Source: Myxococcota bacterium (GTDB lineage Bacteria > Myxococcota_A > UBA9160 > PR03). Taken from it: a stretch of DNA of 20,836 nucleotides. A model generated the notes under the pieces. It did no database searches and was not told the DNA's origin. It saw only the letters and a list, made by a program, of their open reading frames with translations. Position numbers and translations under genes: made by a program. The stretch is from the NCBI GenBank assembly GCA_030066475.1, contig JASJBO010000025.1, positions 1 through 20,836 on the forward strand. The letters run 5' to 3'. This document shows, one piece after another, positions 1 through 7,655 of this stretch. How positions within the stretch are numbered: the first letter of the stretch is position 1; every line of letters starts with the position of its first letter.

Positions 1-21
1 GAGCGCCCGCCTCGAGGGCCG

Positions 22-183
22 CTAGCTGGTGGACTTCGTTCGGCTTCGCCTCACTGCGCGCGCCCTGCGGGCGCTTGCAGGGGGCTTCTGCCGCGCACGC
101 TCCTAGCGGGTGGACTTCGTTCGGCTTCGCCTCACTGCGCGCGCCCTGCGGGCGCTTGCGAGGGGCTTCTGCCGCGCAGATTC
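22..183. repeat. two 81-bp tandem repeats, REP-like
   Basis: Two head-to-tail copies (22-102 and 103-183) differ at about six of 81 positions. Each begins with CTAGC, and a third CTAGC at 184 contains the stop codon of the minus-strand gene, so the array abuts that stop exactly. Each copy holds a perfect 6-bp stem with a 3-base loop (GCGCCC-TGC-GGGCGC, at 60-74 and 141-155) and a smaller GGC-TTC-GCC hairpin. The period is a multiple of three, but the CTAG at each boundary puts stop codons in the array, so it is unlikely to encode protein repeats. It may work as a REP-like element or a weak attenuator at the 3' end of the gene. There is no U-tract, so it is not a classical intrinsic terminator. 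Confidence 0.85.
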
Positions 184-2361
184 CTAGCGCGCCTCCGACA
201 CCAGGTTCGTGTACAGGTTGAGGAAGCCGGCGTCCTGCTCGAGCTCGACGGGCGAGAGGCTGAAGCCCTGGAAGCTCGGCAGGTCGACCGACTCCAGCAC
301 CTCGCAGACCGCCGACTCGTTGAGGTCGCCCAGCACCGGATCGAGCTGCTCGACGTCCTCCGGGGTCAGGCCGATCGGGCTCGAGATGAACTCGAGATCC
401 ACGAAGTTGATGCCCGTGATGGCGAACCGGAGCGCGCCGCCGACGAGCTCCGGCGTCAGCTCGAACTGCCCGGCGAGGCGCGCGGTCAGGAACGTCGTGC
501 CCGAGGTGAGGCCGGTCAGCGTCACGTCCATGCCGGCGATGTCCACCACCGCCGAGGTCCTGGCGCTGCTCGAGCCCATGGTCAGCACCGGCGCCAGCGT
601 GGGCGTGAAGCGCAATGCGGCGTCCTCGGCCGGGACCGTGAGGAAGGCCGGCAGCGCGAACGCCAGGAACAGCGTGTTGATCGGCCGCACGCCCAGCCCG
701 AACTCGGGGGCCACCGTGTCGTAGTCGAACTCGAGGATCTCCATCCGGAAGCCGCCCGCCTCGGTCTCGGTGCGCAGCAGCTTGTTCAGGAGGTTCTGCG
801 ACAGCGCCAGCGCGACGTCGTAGGGCACGCCGTTCGGTGCCCGGGCGCCGAAGCCGGGAAAGACGTCCTCGATCGCGTAGGACGCCGGCAGCGACGGAGC
901 CGTGGGGTCGGGGTCCGTCGTCTCGACGTTGGCGTCCACCTCGAAGGTCACGCCCACGTTGTCCTCGGGGATGGCGCTGAACAGGGCGGTCAGGTCGAGG
1001 TTCAGGGCCGAGCCGACCAGCCCGGCGATCGAGACGCCGGCCAGGGCGTCCTCGACCTGCTGGGCGACCAGCGAGTCCTGCGGGCCGTTGCCGTCGGGAT
1101 CCTCCAGCGCCGCTTCGATCTCCGGGATGATGCGGTCGCCGATGTCGCCGACGAAGGCGTCGATGATCTGCTCGAGGATCGGGAAGTTGCAGACGTTGAA
1201 GTTGATGAAGTCGTTCTGGAGGCCCACCGCGGTGACCCTGGGATCGCCGATCTGGTTGACGTCGACCATCGTGCGGTCGCTCGCGGGCTCCAGGCCGAGC
1301 CGCGCGGCGATGTCGAAGCGGGTGGCCGTGATGCGGCCGTCGCAGTTGCCCAGGGGCGCGCCGTCGAGGACGGCGGTGTAGGTCAGGTCGAGGTTCGCCG
1401 CGGAGCCGGCCACCTCGAGCGCGTTCGTGATCGAGTCCAGCCCGACCGAGACCCCCTCGATGTCGACGGTCCGGATGATGATGCGGTCGAGCTCGATCAG
1501 GCACAGGTCGTAGATGTCGAGGAAGATGCAGTCCTTCACCTGGATCGGGCTCAGCGCGAACAGCTCCGCCTCGATTGCGGGGAGCTGGCCGCCGATCGCC
1601 TCGTTGACCACCGGCTCGATCTCGTCGATTCCCGAGTCGTTGAGGCGCACGCCGACGCTGCGCCGGGCCAGGTTGCGCGCCCGGATCGAGTTGCCGCAGT
1701 GGGCGACGTTCTGCTGGCGGATGCTCTCGCCCGTGGGGAGGCGCGTCGCCTCGGCCAGCACCGGCACGAAGACGGGCGGCGCCAGCAGCGAGGTGGCGAA
1801 GAAGCCGTCGGCGGTGGGCTCGGCGAGCTCGTTGATCAGGAGCTCGAGGTCGATGTCGGCCACGTTCGGGACGCTGCCCTGGACAGGGACGTCGCAGTCG
1901 CTGCTGGGCCGAACGAACTCGCCGTGGCGCGGCCGGTCGAGGAACAGGACCGGCGGGCCGATCGCCGCGGACGGGCCCGGCTCCTGGCCGAAGAAGCCGC
2001 GCACCAGGTTGAAGTCGGAGACCCCGACCCCGCCGTTGCCGTCGTGGTCCTTCCCCGGGTCGAAGCCGGGATCGCCTTCCCGCAGGCCGAACTGCGCACG
2101 GAACTCGTTGAAGTCGGAGATGCCGACCGCGCCGTCGTTGTTGTAGTCGGGGTCGCACGCGTCGCCGAAGCCGTCCGCGTCGGTGTCGGTCTGGTTGGCG
2201 TTCGCGTGCTCGATGCAGTTGTCGGCGGAGTCGCGCACCCCGTCTCCGTCGGTGTCGTCGATCCCCGCGAAGCTCATCGGGATGACGACACACATCGCTG
2301 CCGTCAGGCCGATCAACACCAGCCACACGCCTACGTGAACGTTCCGGACGTAGCTCGCCAC
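184..2361 (-). CDS. secreted protein with TSP3 and dockerin-like Ca2+ repeats
   Basis: This 725-residue protein starts at GTG, preceded by a good ribosome binding site. Residues 1-32 form a Sec signal peptide: a short basic start, a hydrophobic stretch around 11-28, and likely cleavage after 'SFA'. Residues 36-70 are a thrombospondin type 3 calcium repeat (DTDGDGVRDSADNC and DTDADGFGDACD). Two dockerin-like EF-hand repeats follow, around 72-92 and 105-125, each with the pattern DxNxDGxVGxSDFNxxRxxFG. Residues about 140-235 look like an Ig-like or glucodextranase-type stalk domain. The remaining ~480 residues are unrecognised; segments such as 'LSQNLLNKLL' faintly recall the TULIP/BPI lipid-binding fold, which is a guess. 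It is probably exported and calcium-stabilised. It sits 184 bp beyond the end of the minus-strand sugar operon and may be a separate unit. Confidence 0.9.
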   Translation of the reverse strand: MASYVRNVHVGVWLVLIGLTAAMCVVIPMSFAGIDDTDGDGVRDSADNCIEHANANQTDTDADGFGDACDPDYNNDGAVGISDFNEFRAQFGLREGDPGFDPGKDHDGNGGVGVSDFNLVRGFFGQEPGPSAAIGPPVLFLDRPRHGEFVRPSSDCDVPVQGSVPNVADIDLELLINELAEPTADGFFATSLLAPPVFVPVLAEATRLPTGESIRQQNVAHCGNSIRARNLARRSVGVRLNDSGIDEIEPVVNEAIGGQLPAIEAELFALSPIQVKDCIFLDIYDLCLIELDRIIIRTVDIEGVSVGLDSITNALEVAGSAANLDLTYTAVLDGAPLGNCDGRITATRFDIAARLGLEPASDRTMVDVNQIGDPRVTAVGLQNDFINFNVCNFPILEQIIDAFVGDIGDRIIPEIEAALEDPDGNGPQDSLVAQQVEDALAGVSIAGLVGSALNLDLTALFSAIPEDNVGVTFEVDANVETTDPDPTAPSLPASYAIEDVFPGFGARAPNGVPYDVALALSQNLLNKLLRTETEAGGFRMEILEFDYDTVAPEFGLGVRPINTLFLAFALPAFLTVPAEDAALRFTPTLAPVLTMGSSSARTSAVVDIAGMDVTLTGLTSGTTFLTARLAGQFELTPELVGGALRFAITGINFVDLEFISSPIGLTPEDVEQLDPVLGDLNESAVCEVLESVDLPSFQGFSLSPVELEQDAGFLNLYTNLVSEAR

Positions 2362-2367
2362 CGTCCG

Positions 2368-2375
2368 TCCCCCTT
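2368..2375 (-). promoter_or_regulatory. Shine-Dalgarno site for the secreted protein
   Basis: On the minus strand the sequence AAGGGGGA lies six bases before the GTG at 2361. It closely resembles AAGGAGG and supports that GTG as the start, which also places the hydrophobic signal-peptide core correctly. Confidence 0.6.
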
Positions 2376-2377
2376 AT

Positions 2378-2409
2378 CTGCGCAGTCGGGTCGCTGCGAT
2401 CCTGCGCAG
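2378..2409. promoter_or_regulatory. pair of CTGCGCAG palindromes upstream of secreted-protein gene
   Basis: The 8-bp palindrome CTGCGCAG occurs at 2378-2385 and again at 2402-2409, 24 bp apart from start to start, or a little over two helical turns. It lies just upstream of the ribosome binding site of the secreted-protein gene, where a promoter or operator would be expected. I found no convincing -10/-35 pair in 2362-2545, so an operator role is only a suggestion. Confidence 0.25.
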
Positions 2410-2545
2410 CAATTGTGTCAGAAATGGACACCGATTGCGCCAAAGAACCGTGCGCAAGCGCTCCGGAATCGCGGTTCTCCGACTCCAGAATCCCCGAGGG
2501 GAAGAGGCCGGTCCCTTCCACCTCACGGGCAGGGGCTGTCAGGCC

Positions 2546-3331
2546 TCAGGAGCGATCCCGCCGAGATCGGGCCTCGGGGCGAGTCGAGCCGCCGAGCCGC
2601 CGCGCCAGGCCGGTGCGCAGGCCGAGCCGGTACCAGCGCAGGTAGGCCGGGAGCCAGCGGAGCAGGCGGAACTTGCTCTCCCCCTCGCTCCGGTCGCGCC
2701 AGGTGGCCGGCACCTCGCCGATGCGGCGGCCCGCTGCGAAGGCCTTCACGGTGATCTCCATGCCGATCTCGAAGCCGCCGCGGCTCTCGATCTCGATCGT
2801 GTCGAGGAACGACTTCCGGTAGAGCTTGAAGCTGTTGGTGGCGTCGCGGGTCGGGACGCCGGCCAGGTGGTACAGGCTGAGTCCCGCGAGCCGCGAGAGC
2901 AGGCCCTTGAGGCGCGGGCCGCCTTCCATGCGGCCGCCGCGCGAGTAGCGCGAGCCGCACACGACGTCGCAGCCGGCGTCGGCCAGCTCGAGCATGGCCG
3001 GGAGCGCCTCGAGCCCGTCGCAGAGGTCCGCCATCACCACCACCGCGTAGCCCGACTCCACCGACTCGAGGCCGGTGCGGAGCGCAGCCGCCGCTCCAGG
3101 CCCGTAGCGGTTGCGCACCAGCACCAGCGTCTCCTGGCCGCTCGCGCTGCGGCGACGCAGCACCGGCAGCGTCGTGTCCGACTCGTCGTCGTAGACCACG
3201 TGGACGGCGTAGGGCCGCGGGGCGTGGGCGGCCAGCTCGTCGAGCGTGGCCTCGATGGTGCCCGGCTCGTCGCGCACCGGGATCACCAGCGTCAGCGCGA
3301 CCGCCTGGGTCTCTCGCGCGGGGGGCTCCAC
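2546..3331 (-). CDS. GT2 glycosyltransferase, DPM1/GtrB-like, no membrane anchor
   Basis: This 261-residue GT-A fold enzyme of family GT2 starts at GTG. The N-terminal 'LTLVIPVRDEPGTIEATL' (from about residue 13) and 'VVYDDESDT' form the nucleotide-binding half. 'VVMADLCDG' takes the place of the metal-binding DxD. The following 'GSRYSRGGRMEGGPRLKGL' and 'DATNSFKLYRKSF' are typical of polyprenyl-phosphate mannosyl/glucosyl synthases. Unlike GtrB it has no C-terminal transmembrane pair and ends in a basic tail, so it is probably soluble or peripheral. It is the last gene of the minus-strand sugar operon, 27 bp after the dehydrogenase. The likely role is transfer of a sugar from a nucleotide donor to a lipid phosphate; the sugar cannot be read from sequence. 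Confidence 0.9.
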   Translation of the reverse strand: MEPPARETQAVALTLVIPVRDEPGTIEATLDELAAHAPRPYAVHVVYDDESDTTLPVLRRRSASGQETLVLVRNRYGPGAAAALRTGLESVESGYAVVVMADLCDGLEALPAMLELADAGCDVVCGSRYSRGGRMEGGPRLKGLLSRLAGLSLYHLAGVPTRDATNSFKLYRKSFLDTIEIESRGGFEIGMEITVKAFAAGRRIGEVPATWRDRSEGESKFRLLRWLPAYLRWYRLGLRTGLARRLGGSTRPEARSRRDRS

Positions 3332-3358
3332 GGCTCGGCTGGTCCCGCCGCGCGCGTC

Positions 3359-4606
3359 TCAGCGCTCGGCGGCCGCGGCGGCCCGGAACACGAGCCGGCC
3401 GGTCTCCGCGAGGTTCCAGATGTCGCAGACCACCGCGTCCGGGCGCGCGCGCCGCAGCATGTCGCGCACGTGGGTCCGGTACTCCTCGTGGTTCATCGCC
3501 AGGAACAGCACGTCCGACTCGGCGAGCACCGTCTCGAGCTCGTCGGAATCCACGTAGGGGTCGTGCAGCAGCGTCCGGCAGTTCTCCATCCACAGCAGCT
3601 TGCGCAGCTTGAAGGCGAGCGAGTGGCGCGTGTCGTCGATGTCGCGCTTGAAGGCCAGCCCCAGGATTCCGGCCGTCAGCCCGTCGAGCGGGCGTTCGCT
3701 CCGCACCAGCTCGAGCAGGAAGGCGGGCACCGTCTCGTTGATCTTCCACGACGTCGAGATCAGCTCGCCGAAGGGCAGGTGGCTGGTCAGGAAGAAGCCG
3801 TCCTTGTACAGGCACGGGCCGCTGGTCAGGCCGGGCGACTTGAGCCCCCTGCGCGAGTAGCCGTCGTTGACCAGGTGGACGACCTCGTGGATGTCGGCGC
3901 CGTGGTGGTGGGCGATCATCATGAACTCGTTCGCGATCGCGAAGTCGATGTAGCGGTACATGTTGCAGTAGAGCTTGGCCAGCTCGGCCGCGACGGGGTT
4001 CGGCGTCTCGAGCACGTCGGCGCAGATCCCGCGGAACAGCGCCGCCGCCCGCCGCGTGCACGCCGGGGTGATGCCGCCCACGATCTGCGGAATGCGTCCG
4101 ATCTCCTCGAAGCTGTTGCCCTCGGCGATCCGCTCCGGGCAGAACGCCAGGTGGAGGTCGCGGCCGACTGCGAGGCCGGTGGCGCGCTCGATCAGACGGG
4201 CGACCAGCTCGGTGGTGCCGGGGGCGACGGTGCTGCGCAGGACGACGAGCTGGCCGGACCGCAGGTGGGGCTGGAGGCCGTCCAGGACCCGCTGGATCTG
4301 GCCGAAGTCCGGGTTCATGTGCTCGTCGACCGGCGTGCCGAGCGTCAGCACGACCACGTCGACCTCGGCCGCCCGCGCGATGTCGCCGGTCGGCTCGAAG
4401 CCCTGGCCGAGCGCCGCGTCGAGGGCCTCCGGCCCGGCCTTCTCGAGGAACGGGAAGTGCCCGTCGCGCAGCTGCGCCACCCGCTCGGGGTCGGCGTCGA
4501 CGCCGACCACGCGGAGGCCGGTCCGCGCGAACACCAGGGCCAGCGGCAGTCCCACGCGGCCGAGTCCGATCACCGCCAGCCGGCGCGGCTCCGGCACCGC
4601 GCTCAT
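3359..4606 (-). CDS. nucleotide-sugar (UDP-sugar) 6-dehydrogenase
   Basis: This 415-residue protein belongs to the UDP-glucose/GDP-mannose/UDP-ManNAc dehydrogenase family, which oxidises C6 of a nucleotide sugar to a uronate in two NAD+-dependent steps. The Rossmann motif is 'VIGLGRVGLPLA' at residues 12-23. The middle domain has 'VVLRSTVAPGTT' and 'FCPERIAEGNSFEEI', and 'AELAKLYCNMYRYIDFAIAN' carries the conserved Lys211 and Asn215. The catalytic cysteine is Cys265 in 'SGPCLYKDGFFL'. The UDP-binding C-terminal domain follows ('GLAFKRDIDDTRHS'). Length is normal. Its ATG overlaps the epimerase stop in an ATGA, so the two are translationally coupled. The substrate (UDP-glucose, UDP-GlcNAc or UDP-ManNAc) is not decidable. 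Reading the frame further upstream into the epimerase gives low-complexity sequence, so the ATG at 4606 is preferred. Confidence 0.93.
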   Translation of the reverse strand: MSAVPEPRRLAVIGLGRVGLPLALVFARTGLRVVGVDADPERVAQLRDGHFPFLEKAGPEALDAALGQGFEPTGDIARAAEVDVVVLTLGTPVDEHMNPDFGQIQRVLDGLQPHLRSGQLVVLRSTVAPGTTELVARLIERATGLAVGRDLHLAFCPERIAEGNSFEEIGRIPQIVGGITPACTRRAAALFRGICADVLETPNPVAAELAKLYCNMYRYIDFAIANEFMMIAHHHGADIHEVVHLVNDGYSRRGLKSPGLTSGPCLYKDGFFLTSHLPFGELISTSWKINETVPAFLLELVRSERPLDGLTAGILGLAFKRDIDDTRHSLAFKLRKLLWMENCRTLLHDPYVDSDELETVLAESDVLFLAMNHEEYRTHVRDMLRRARPDAVVCDIWNLAETGRLVFRAAAAAER

Positions 4607-5562
4607 CGCTCGCCCCCGAGCCGCTCGGCCAGCCAGTGCACCACCTCGGGCAGGCCCTCCTCGAGCGGGACCCGGGGCTCCCAGCCCAGCACGCGCCGCG
4701 CCTTGCTCACGTCGGGCACGCGCCGTCGGATGTCGTGCTCGAAGCCCGGCACGAAGCGCGGCCGGAACGGCTCGCCGGGGCGCAGCAGCTCGTGGATGCG
4801 TCGCGCCAGCTCGCGCATCGGGATCTCGCGGTCGGTGCCCAGGTTGAAGTCGTCGTCCTGCGCGTCCGGGTGCTCGAGCGCGAGGGCGATGCCGCGGGCC
4901 AGGTCGGAGACGTGGGTGAAGCAGCGGGTCTGGTCGCCGTCGCCCAGCACCTCGAGCTCGCCGCCGCCGGCCAGCACCTTCTTCACCAGGTCCGGGATCA
5001 CGTGGGAGTAGCCCACCTCGTCCCCCGGGAGCTCGTTGATCCCGTAGGCGTTGAACGGGCGCACGATGGTGTAGGGGAGCCCGCGCTCCGCGCGGAAGGC
5101 GCGGCAGTACCACTCGCCGACCAGCTTGCTGAAGCCGTAGGCCGTCACCGGCGGCGGGATCGCGGCCAGGTCGCTCTCGCGGCTCGGGAACGAGGTCGCC
5201 GACTCGAACACCATCGACGAGGAGACGTAGACGAGGCGGCGCAGGCCCACCCGGGCCGCCGCCTCGAACACCGTGGAGTAGATCCGGTTGTTGTCCGAGA
5301 GGATCAGCGCCGGGTGGCGGTGGAAGTAGCCGATGCCGCCGATCTTCGCGGCCAGGTGGACCGCGCTGGTGCACTCGGCCAGCACCTCCTCGATCCCGGG
5401 GCCCTGCGCGAGGTCGAGCGGCACGAAGGGCCAGGACTCGGGGAGGGCGTCGGCGGGCTTGCTCAGGTCGTCGACGACGACGACCTCGCGGCCCCGCGCC
5501 AGCAGCTCGCGCACGACGGCGCGTCCGATGAATCCGGCTCCGCCGGTGACAGCGACCTTCAC
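4603..5562 (-). CDS. NAD-dependent nucleotide-sugar epimerase/dehydratase (extended SDR)
   Basis: This 319-residue extended short-chain dehydrogenase/reductase starts at GTG. It has the NAD-binding 'GGAGFIG' at residues 7-13, the acidic 'VVVDD' at the end of beta-2, 'AVHLAAKIGG' at 68-76, the catalytic Ser in 'VYVSSSMVF' and the YxxxK pair Tyr142/Lys146 in 'AYGFSK'. 'RPFNAYGINE' and 'RCFTHVSDLARGI' belong to the sugar-nucleotide substrate domain. Length is usual for the family (about 310-340). Overall it resembles GDP-mannose 3,5-epimerase-like and UDP-sugar 4-epimerase-like enzymes, but the exact reaction is open. The stop overlaps the dehydrogenase start by four bases (ATGA). Upstream lies a 118-bp gap after P1 in which I see no clear promoter or terminator, so it probably belongs to the P1 transcript. 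Confidence 0.92.
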   Translation of the reverse strand: MKVAVTGGAGFIGRAVVRELLARGREVVVVDDLSKPADALPESWPFVPLDLAQGPGIEEVLAECTSAVHLAAKIGGIGYFHRHPALILSDNNRIYSTVFEAAARVGLRRLVYVSSSMVFESATSFPSRESDLAAIPPPVTAYGFSKLVGEWYCRAFRAERGLPYTIVRPFNAYGINELPGDEVGYSHVIPDLVKKVLAGGGELEVLGDGDQTRCFTHVSDLARGIALALEHPDAQDDDFNLGTDREIPMRELARRIHELLRPGEPFRPRFVPGFEHDIRRRVPDVSKARRVLGWEPRVPLEEGLPEVVHWLAERLGGER

Positions 5563-5680
5563 GAGACCGGCGACGCTAGCAAACGACGCCTCGCAGGGGC
5601 TCCGCGCCGGCGCGCGCCCGGGGCGAGGATCGAGCTGCCGGCGGCGTCCAGGGGGCGGGAGGCCGCGCCCGTCGCGCCGC

Positions 5681-7345
5681 TCACGGCGCTCCGTAGCGGC
5701 GGGCCAGCTCGCTCAGCGACCAGTGGTAGTGGCCGCCGCGGTTGCCGGCGAACAGGCGGCTGCCGTCCGCCGACACCAGCGGGGAGAGGACGTAGAGCCC
5801 CACCGGCAGCTTGCCGACCAGCTCCAGCGACTCCTGCTCATAGACCCGGATCTTGCCCTCGGCGTAGGTCGGCACGTACACGAGCCCGTGACGGGCGTCG
5901 AAGGCGGCCCGGCGCGCGACGAAGCCGGTGCGCCGTCGGGCGATGCGCTGGCCGGTGCGCAGGTCGAAGACCTCGATGCCGAACAGGCCGGACACGACCA
6001 GGCGGTGGCGCTCCTCGTCCACCGCGACCTCCAGACCCGTCGACTGCGGGTACTCGCGCAGCTCCGTCAGGTCGGGCATCGAGAAGGCGTGCACCGGCCG
6101 CCGGGCGCGGCCCAGGATGAGCAGGGTGCGGTCCGCCTCGTGGACCGTGCCGTCGGTGCTGCCGCCCGGGAGGAAGAGGTCGTCGAGCACGCGCTCGATC
6201 CGGCCCGTGGCCCGCTCGAGGCGGTGGATCCGGTTCTGGTGGGCACTCACGTAGTAGAGGTCGCCCGAGACCGGATCGGAGAGGATGTGGGCGCCGCCCC
6301 GGCTGCCGACCGGGTCGCGGTCGACGCGCGCCGGGTCGTCGACGTCGAACGCCATCACGTGCTCGGGGCGCACCGACCCGTCGACGAGGGTGCGCTCCAT
6401 GCCGATCTGGACCTGGTCGCCCAGGCAGACGATCTGCTCCAGGCGCCCGTAGAAGTCCTCGTCGAAGAAGCGGAGCTCGCGCCGGGTCGCCAGGTCGCGG
6501 GTGTCGAACTCCGCCACGTATCCCGCCTGGCAGGCATGCAGCCGGTGGTCCTCCAGGTCCGCCGCGCACTCGGGAACGGCGGCGAACAGGCGGTGACGTT
6601 CCGGCGACTCACAGAAGCTGTGGGCCATGCCCGGTCCCAGGAGCGTGCCGCCGTGGAGCGGGAGCAGGAGCGGCAGGCCGGAGGCGCCGAGCTGGAGCGC
6701 GCACAGGGCTGCGACGGCGATCCAGGCCCGATCGCGGGCCGCGACCCGCGACGCCAGGCCCGCCAGCCCGATCAGCACCAGCGCCCAGGTCGCGGCGGCG
6801 AGCCGGTCGACCGGGTCGTGCATCCAGACGATGCCGCCGAGCAGGATCAGCGCCCAGGCGCCCGCGGCCAGCGCCACCCGCGGCGTGCGGATCTCGGCGA
6901 GTCGCACGGCGGGCAGGGCGAGGGCCGCGACCAGCGAGGCGAGGCCGAGCCAGGCCAGCTCGAGGTTGAGGTCGAGCGTCCAGGACTCGCCCATCAGCAG
7001 CGTCCAGATCAGCGCGAGCAGCCAGGGCGCCGTGGCCCACATGCGCCCCTCCCGCCGCAGGAAGCGGCGCGGTCGCATCAGCAGGAGCACGGCCAGGACC
7101 GGGGCCGACAGCAGGCCGACGCCGAGCCCGAGCAGGGCGAGGAGGAAGGTGGCGTTGAGATCGTGGATCAGGATCGTCAACAGCAGATCCGCCAGGAACG
7201 CGGGCGGCTGGTCCCAGACGAAGTACGCGGCGCGCAGGCCGAGGACGGTCGCCATCACGACGACGCACAGGCCCCGCCACACGCGGTGGCGGGCCGGCAG
7301 GGCGAGCGCATCGTGCGCGCCGCGCATCCCTTCCGCCTCGTTCAT
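5681..7345 (-). CDS. P1: multi-TM protein with C-terminal beta-propeller-like domain
   Basis: I do not recognise this 554-residue protein; it is the first of five paralogues in the window. Residues 24-230 hold about seven hydrophobic segments, with the family motif 'DLNLEL' at 125-130 between two of them. After the last segment comes 'HGGTLLGPGMAHSFCES' (231-247), and cysteines at 245, 260, 272 and 307 lie in the linker. Residues ~275-554 are repeated beta-rich units ('VAVDEERHRLVVSG', 'IEVFDLRTG', 'FDARHGLVYVPT', 'IRVYEQESLELVG'), typical of a six- or seven-bladed YVTN/NHL-type propeller. It ends in the shared tail 'HWSLSELARRY'. The ATG at 7345 is chosen because it overlaps the upstream remnant stop (ATGA) and gives an N-terminus of paralogue-like length; the frame stays open up to 7594 but reads as low-complexity Pro/Arg sequence. 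It is most like P5. Confidence 0.92.
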   Translation of the reverse strand: MNEAEGMRGAHDALALPARHRVWRGLCVVVMATVLGLRAAYFVWDQPPAFLADLLLTILIHDLNATFLLALLGLGVGLLSAPVLAVLLLMRPRRFLRREGRMWATAPWLLALIWTLLMGESWTLDLNLELAWLGLASLVAALALPAVRLAEIRTPRVALAAGAWALILLGGIVWMHDPVDRLAAATWALVLIGLAGLASRVAARDRAWIAVAALCALQLGASGLPLLLPLHGGTLLGPGMAHSFCESPERHRLFAAVPECAADLEDHRLHACQAGYVAEFDTRDLATRRELRFFDEDFYGRLEQIVCLGDQVQIGMERTLVDGSVRPEHVMAFDVDDPARVDRDPVGSRGGAHILSDPVSGDLYYVSAHQNRIHRLERATGRIERVLDDLFLPGGSTDGTVHEADRTLLILGRARRPVHAFSMPDLTELREYPQSTGLEVAVDEERHRLVVSGLFGIEVFDLRTGQRIARRRTGFVARRAAFDARHGLVYVPTYAEGKIRVYEQESLELVGKLPVGLYVLSPLVSADGSRLFAGNRGGHYHWSLSELARRYGAP

Positions 7346-7518
7346 CGTTCCGCCCCCGAATGCGCGTGCGCTTCCACGATATCCGCCATCCGCTCCGGGC
7401 CCGCCCCGGTCGCGCCGCGGTGGATCGGGAGCCCGAGGTTGCGTCGGACCGCCCGGTCGGCGTTCGGGCAGGCGTCCCCACCGTAGTGGAACCGCTCGCC
7501 CGGCCCCACGTGGTAGCT
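7342..7518 (-). pseudogene. C-terminal remnant of a DegT/DnrJ-type sugar aminotransferase
   Basis: An open frame ends in TGA at 7342-7344, overlapping the P1 start as ATGA, the same coupling seen between the epimerase and dehydrogenase. Its last ~58 codons have strong G/C third-position bias and read 'RFHYGGDACPNADRAV', then 'RRNLGLPIHRG', then 'RMADIVEAHA'. This matches the usual end of PLP-dependent sugar aminotransferases: a P-N-A-[ED] motif, an 'xLPxH' strand, then a short helix. The part upstream of about 7518 turns into Arg/Pro-rich sequence with no recognisable domain, and the next gene starts at 7656, so the catalytic body with its PLP lysine is missing. I infer a gene truncated by deletion. 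The family assignment is by eye on a short stretch. Confidence 0.45.
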
Positions 7519-7655
7519 CCTTCGTCGATCCCGAGCATCGCCTCGCGGCGGGCAGCGCGCGGGACCGAGCCGGGGGGGCGTCCGCGCCACCCACCGCTTC
7601 CGAGTCGCGGTCCCGGCCACCTTGTGGGAGAATCGAGGCCTGCGGCTCGCGCCAG
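7519..7655. other. divergent non-coding region between minus and plus operons
   Basis: With the remnant above, this forms the 310-bp stretch between the divergent P1 and GT2 starts, so promoters for both directions should lie here. I see no convincing -10/-35 pair. It does hold a perfect 8-bp inverted repeat, CGGGACCG at 7560-7567 and CGGTCCCG at 7608-7615, 40 bp apart. This could be an operator, a hairpin, or chance in GC-rich DNA. Confidence 0.4.

Noticed and set aside
2362..2545. Sigma-54 or sigma-70 promoter upstream of the secreted-protein gene
   Set aside because: Partial matches (TTGCGC, TTGGCG, CACAAT) have the wrong spacing, and TGACAC lacks the required distance to a TTGC element.
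2435..5011. Long plus-strand open frame over the dehydrogenase and epimerase region
   Set aside because: It is the mirror of well-supported minus-strand enzymes and has no recognisable motif.
5563..5680. Promoter or terminator between P1 and the epimerase
   Set aside because: Only a GCGCCGGCGC palindrome is visible, with no U-tract and no credible -10/-35 pair.
7346..7594. N-terminal extension of P1
   Set aside because: The extra 83 codons are Arg/Pro/Gly-rich, unlike any paralogue, and overlap the better-supported aminotransferase remnant frame.
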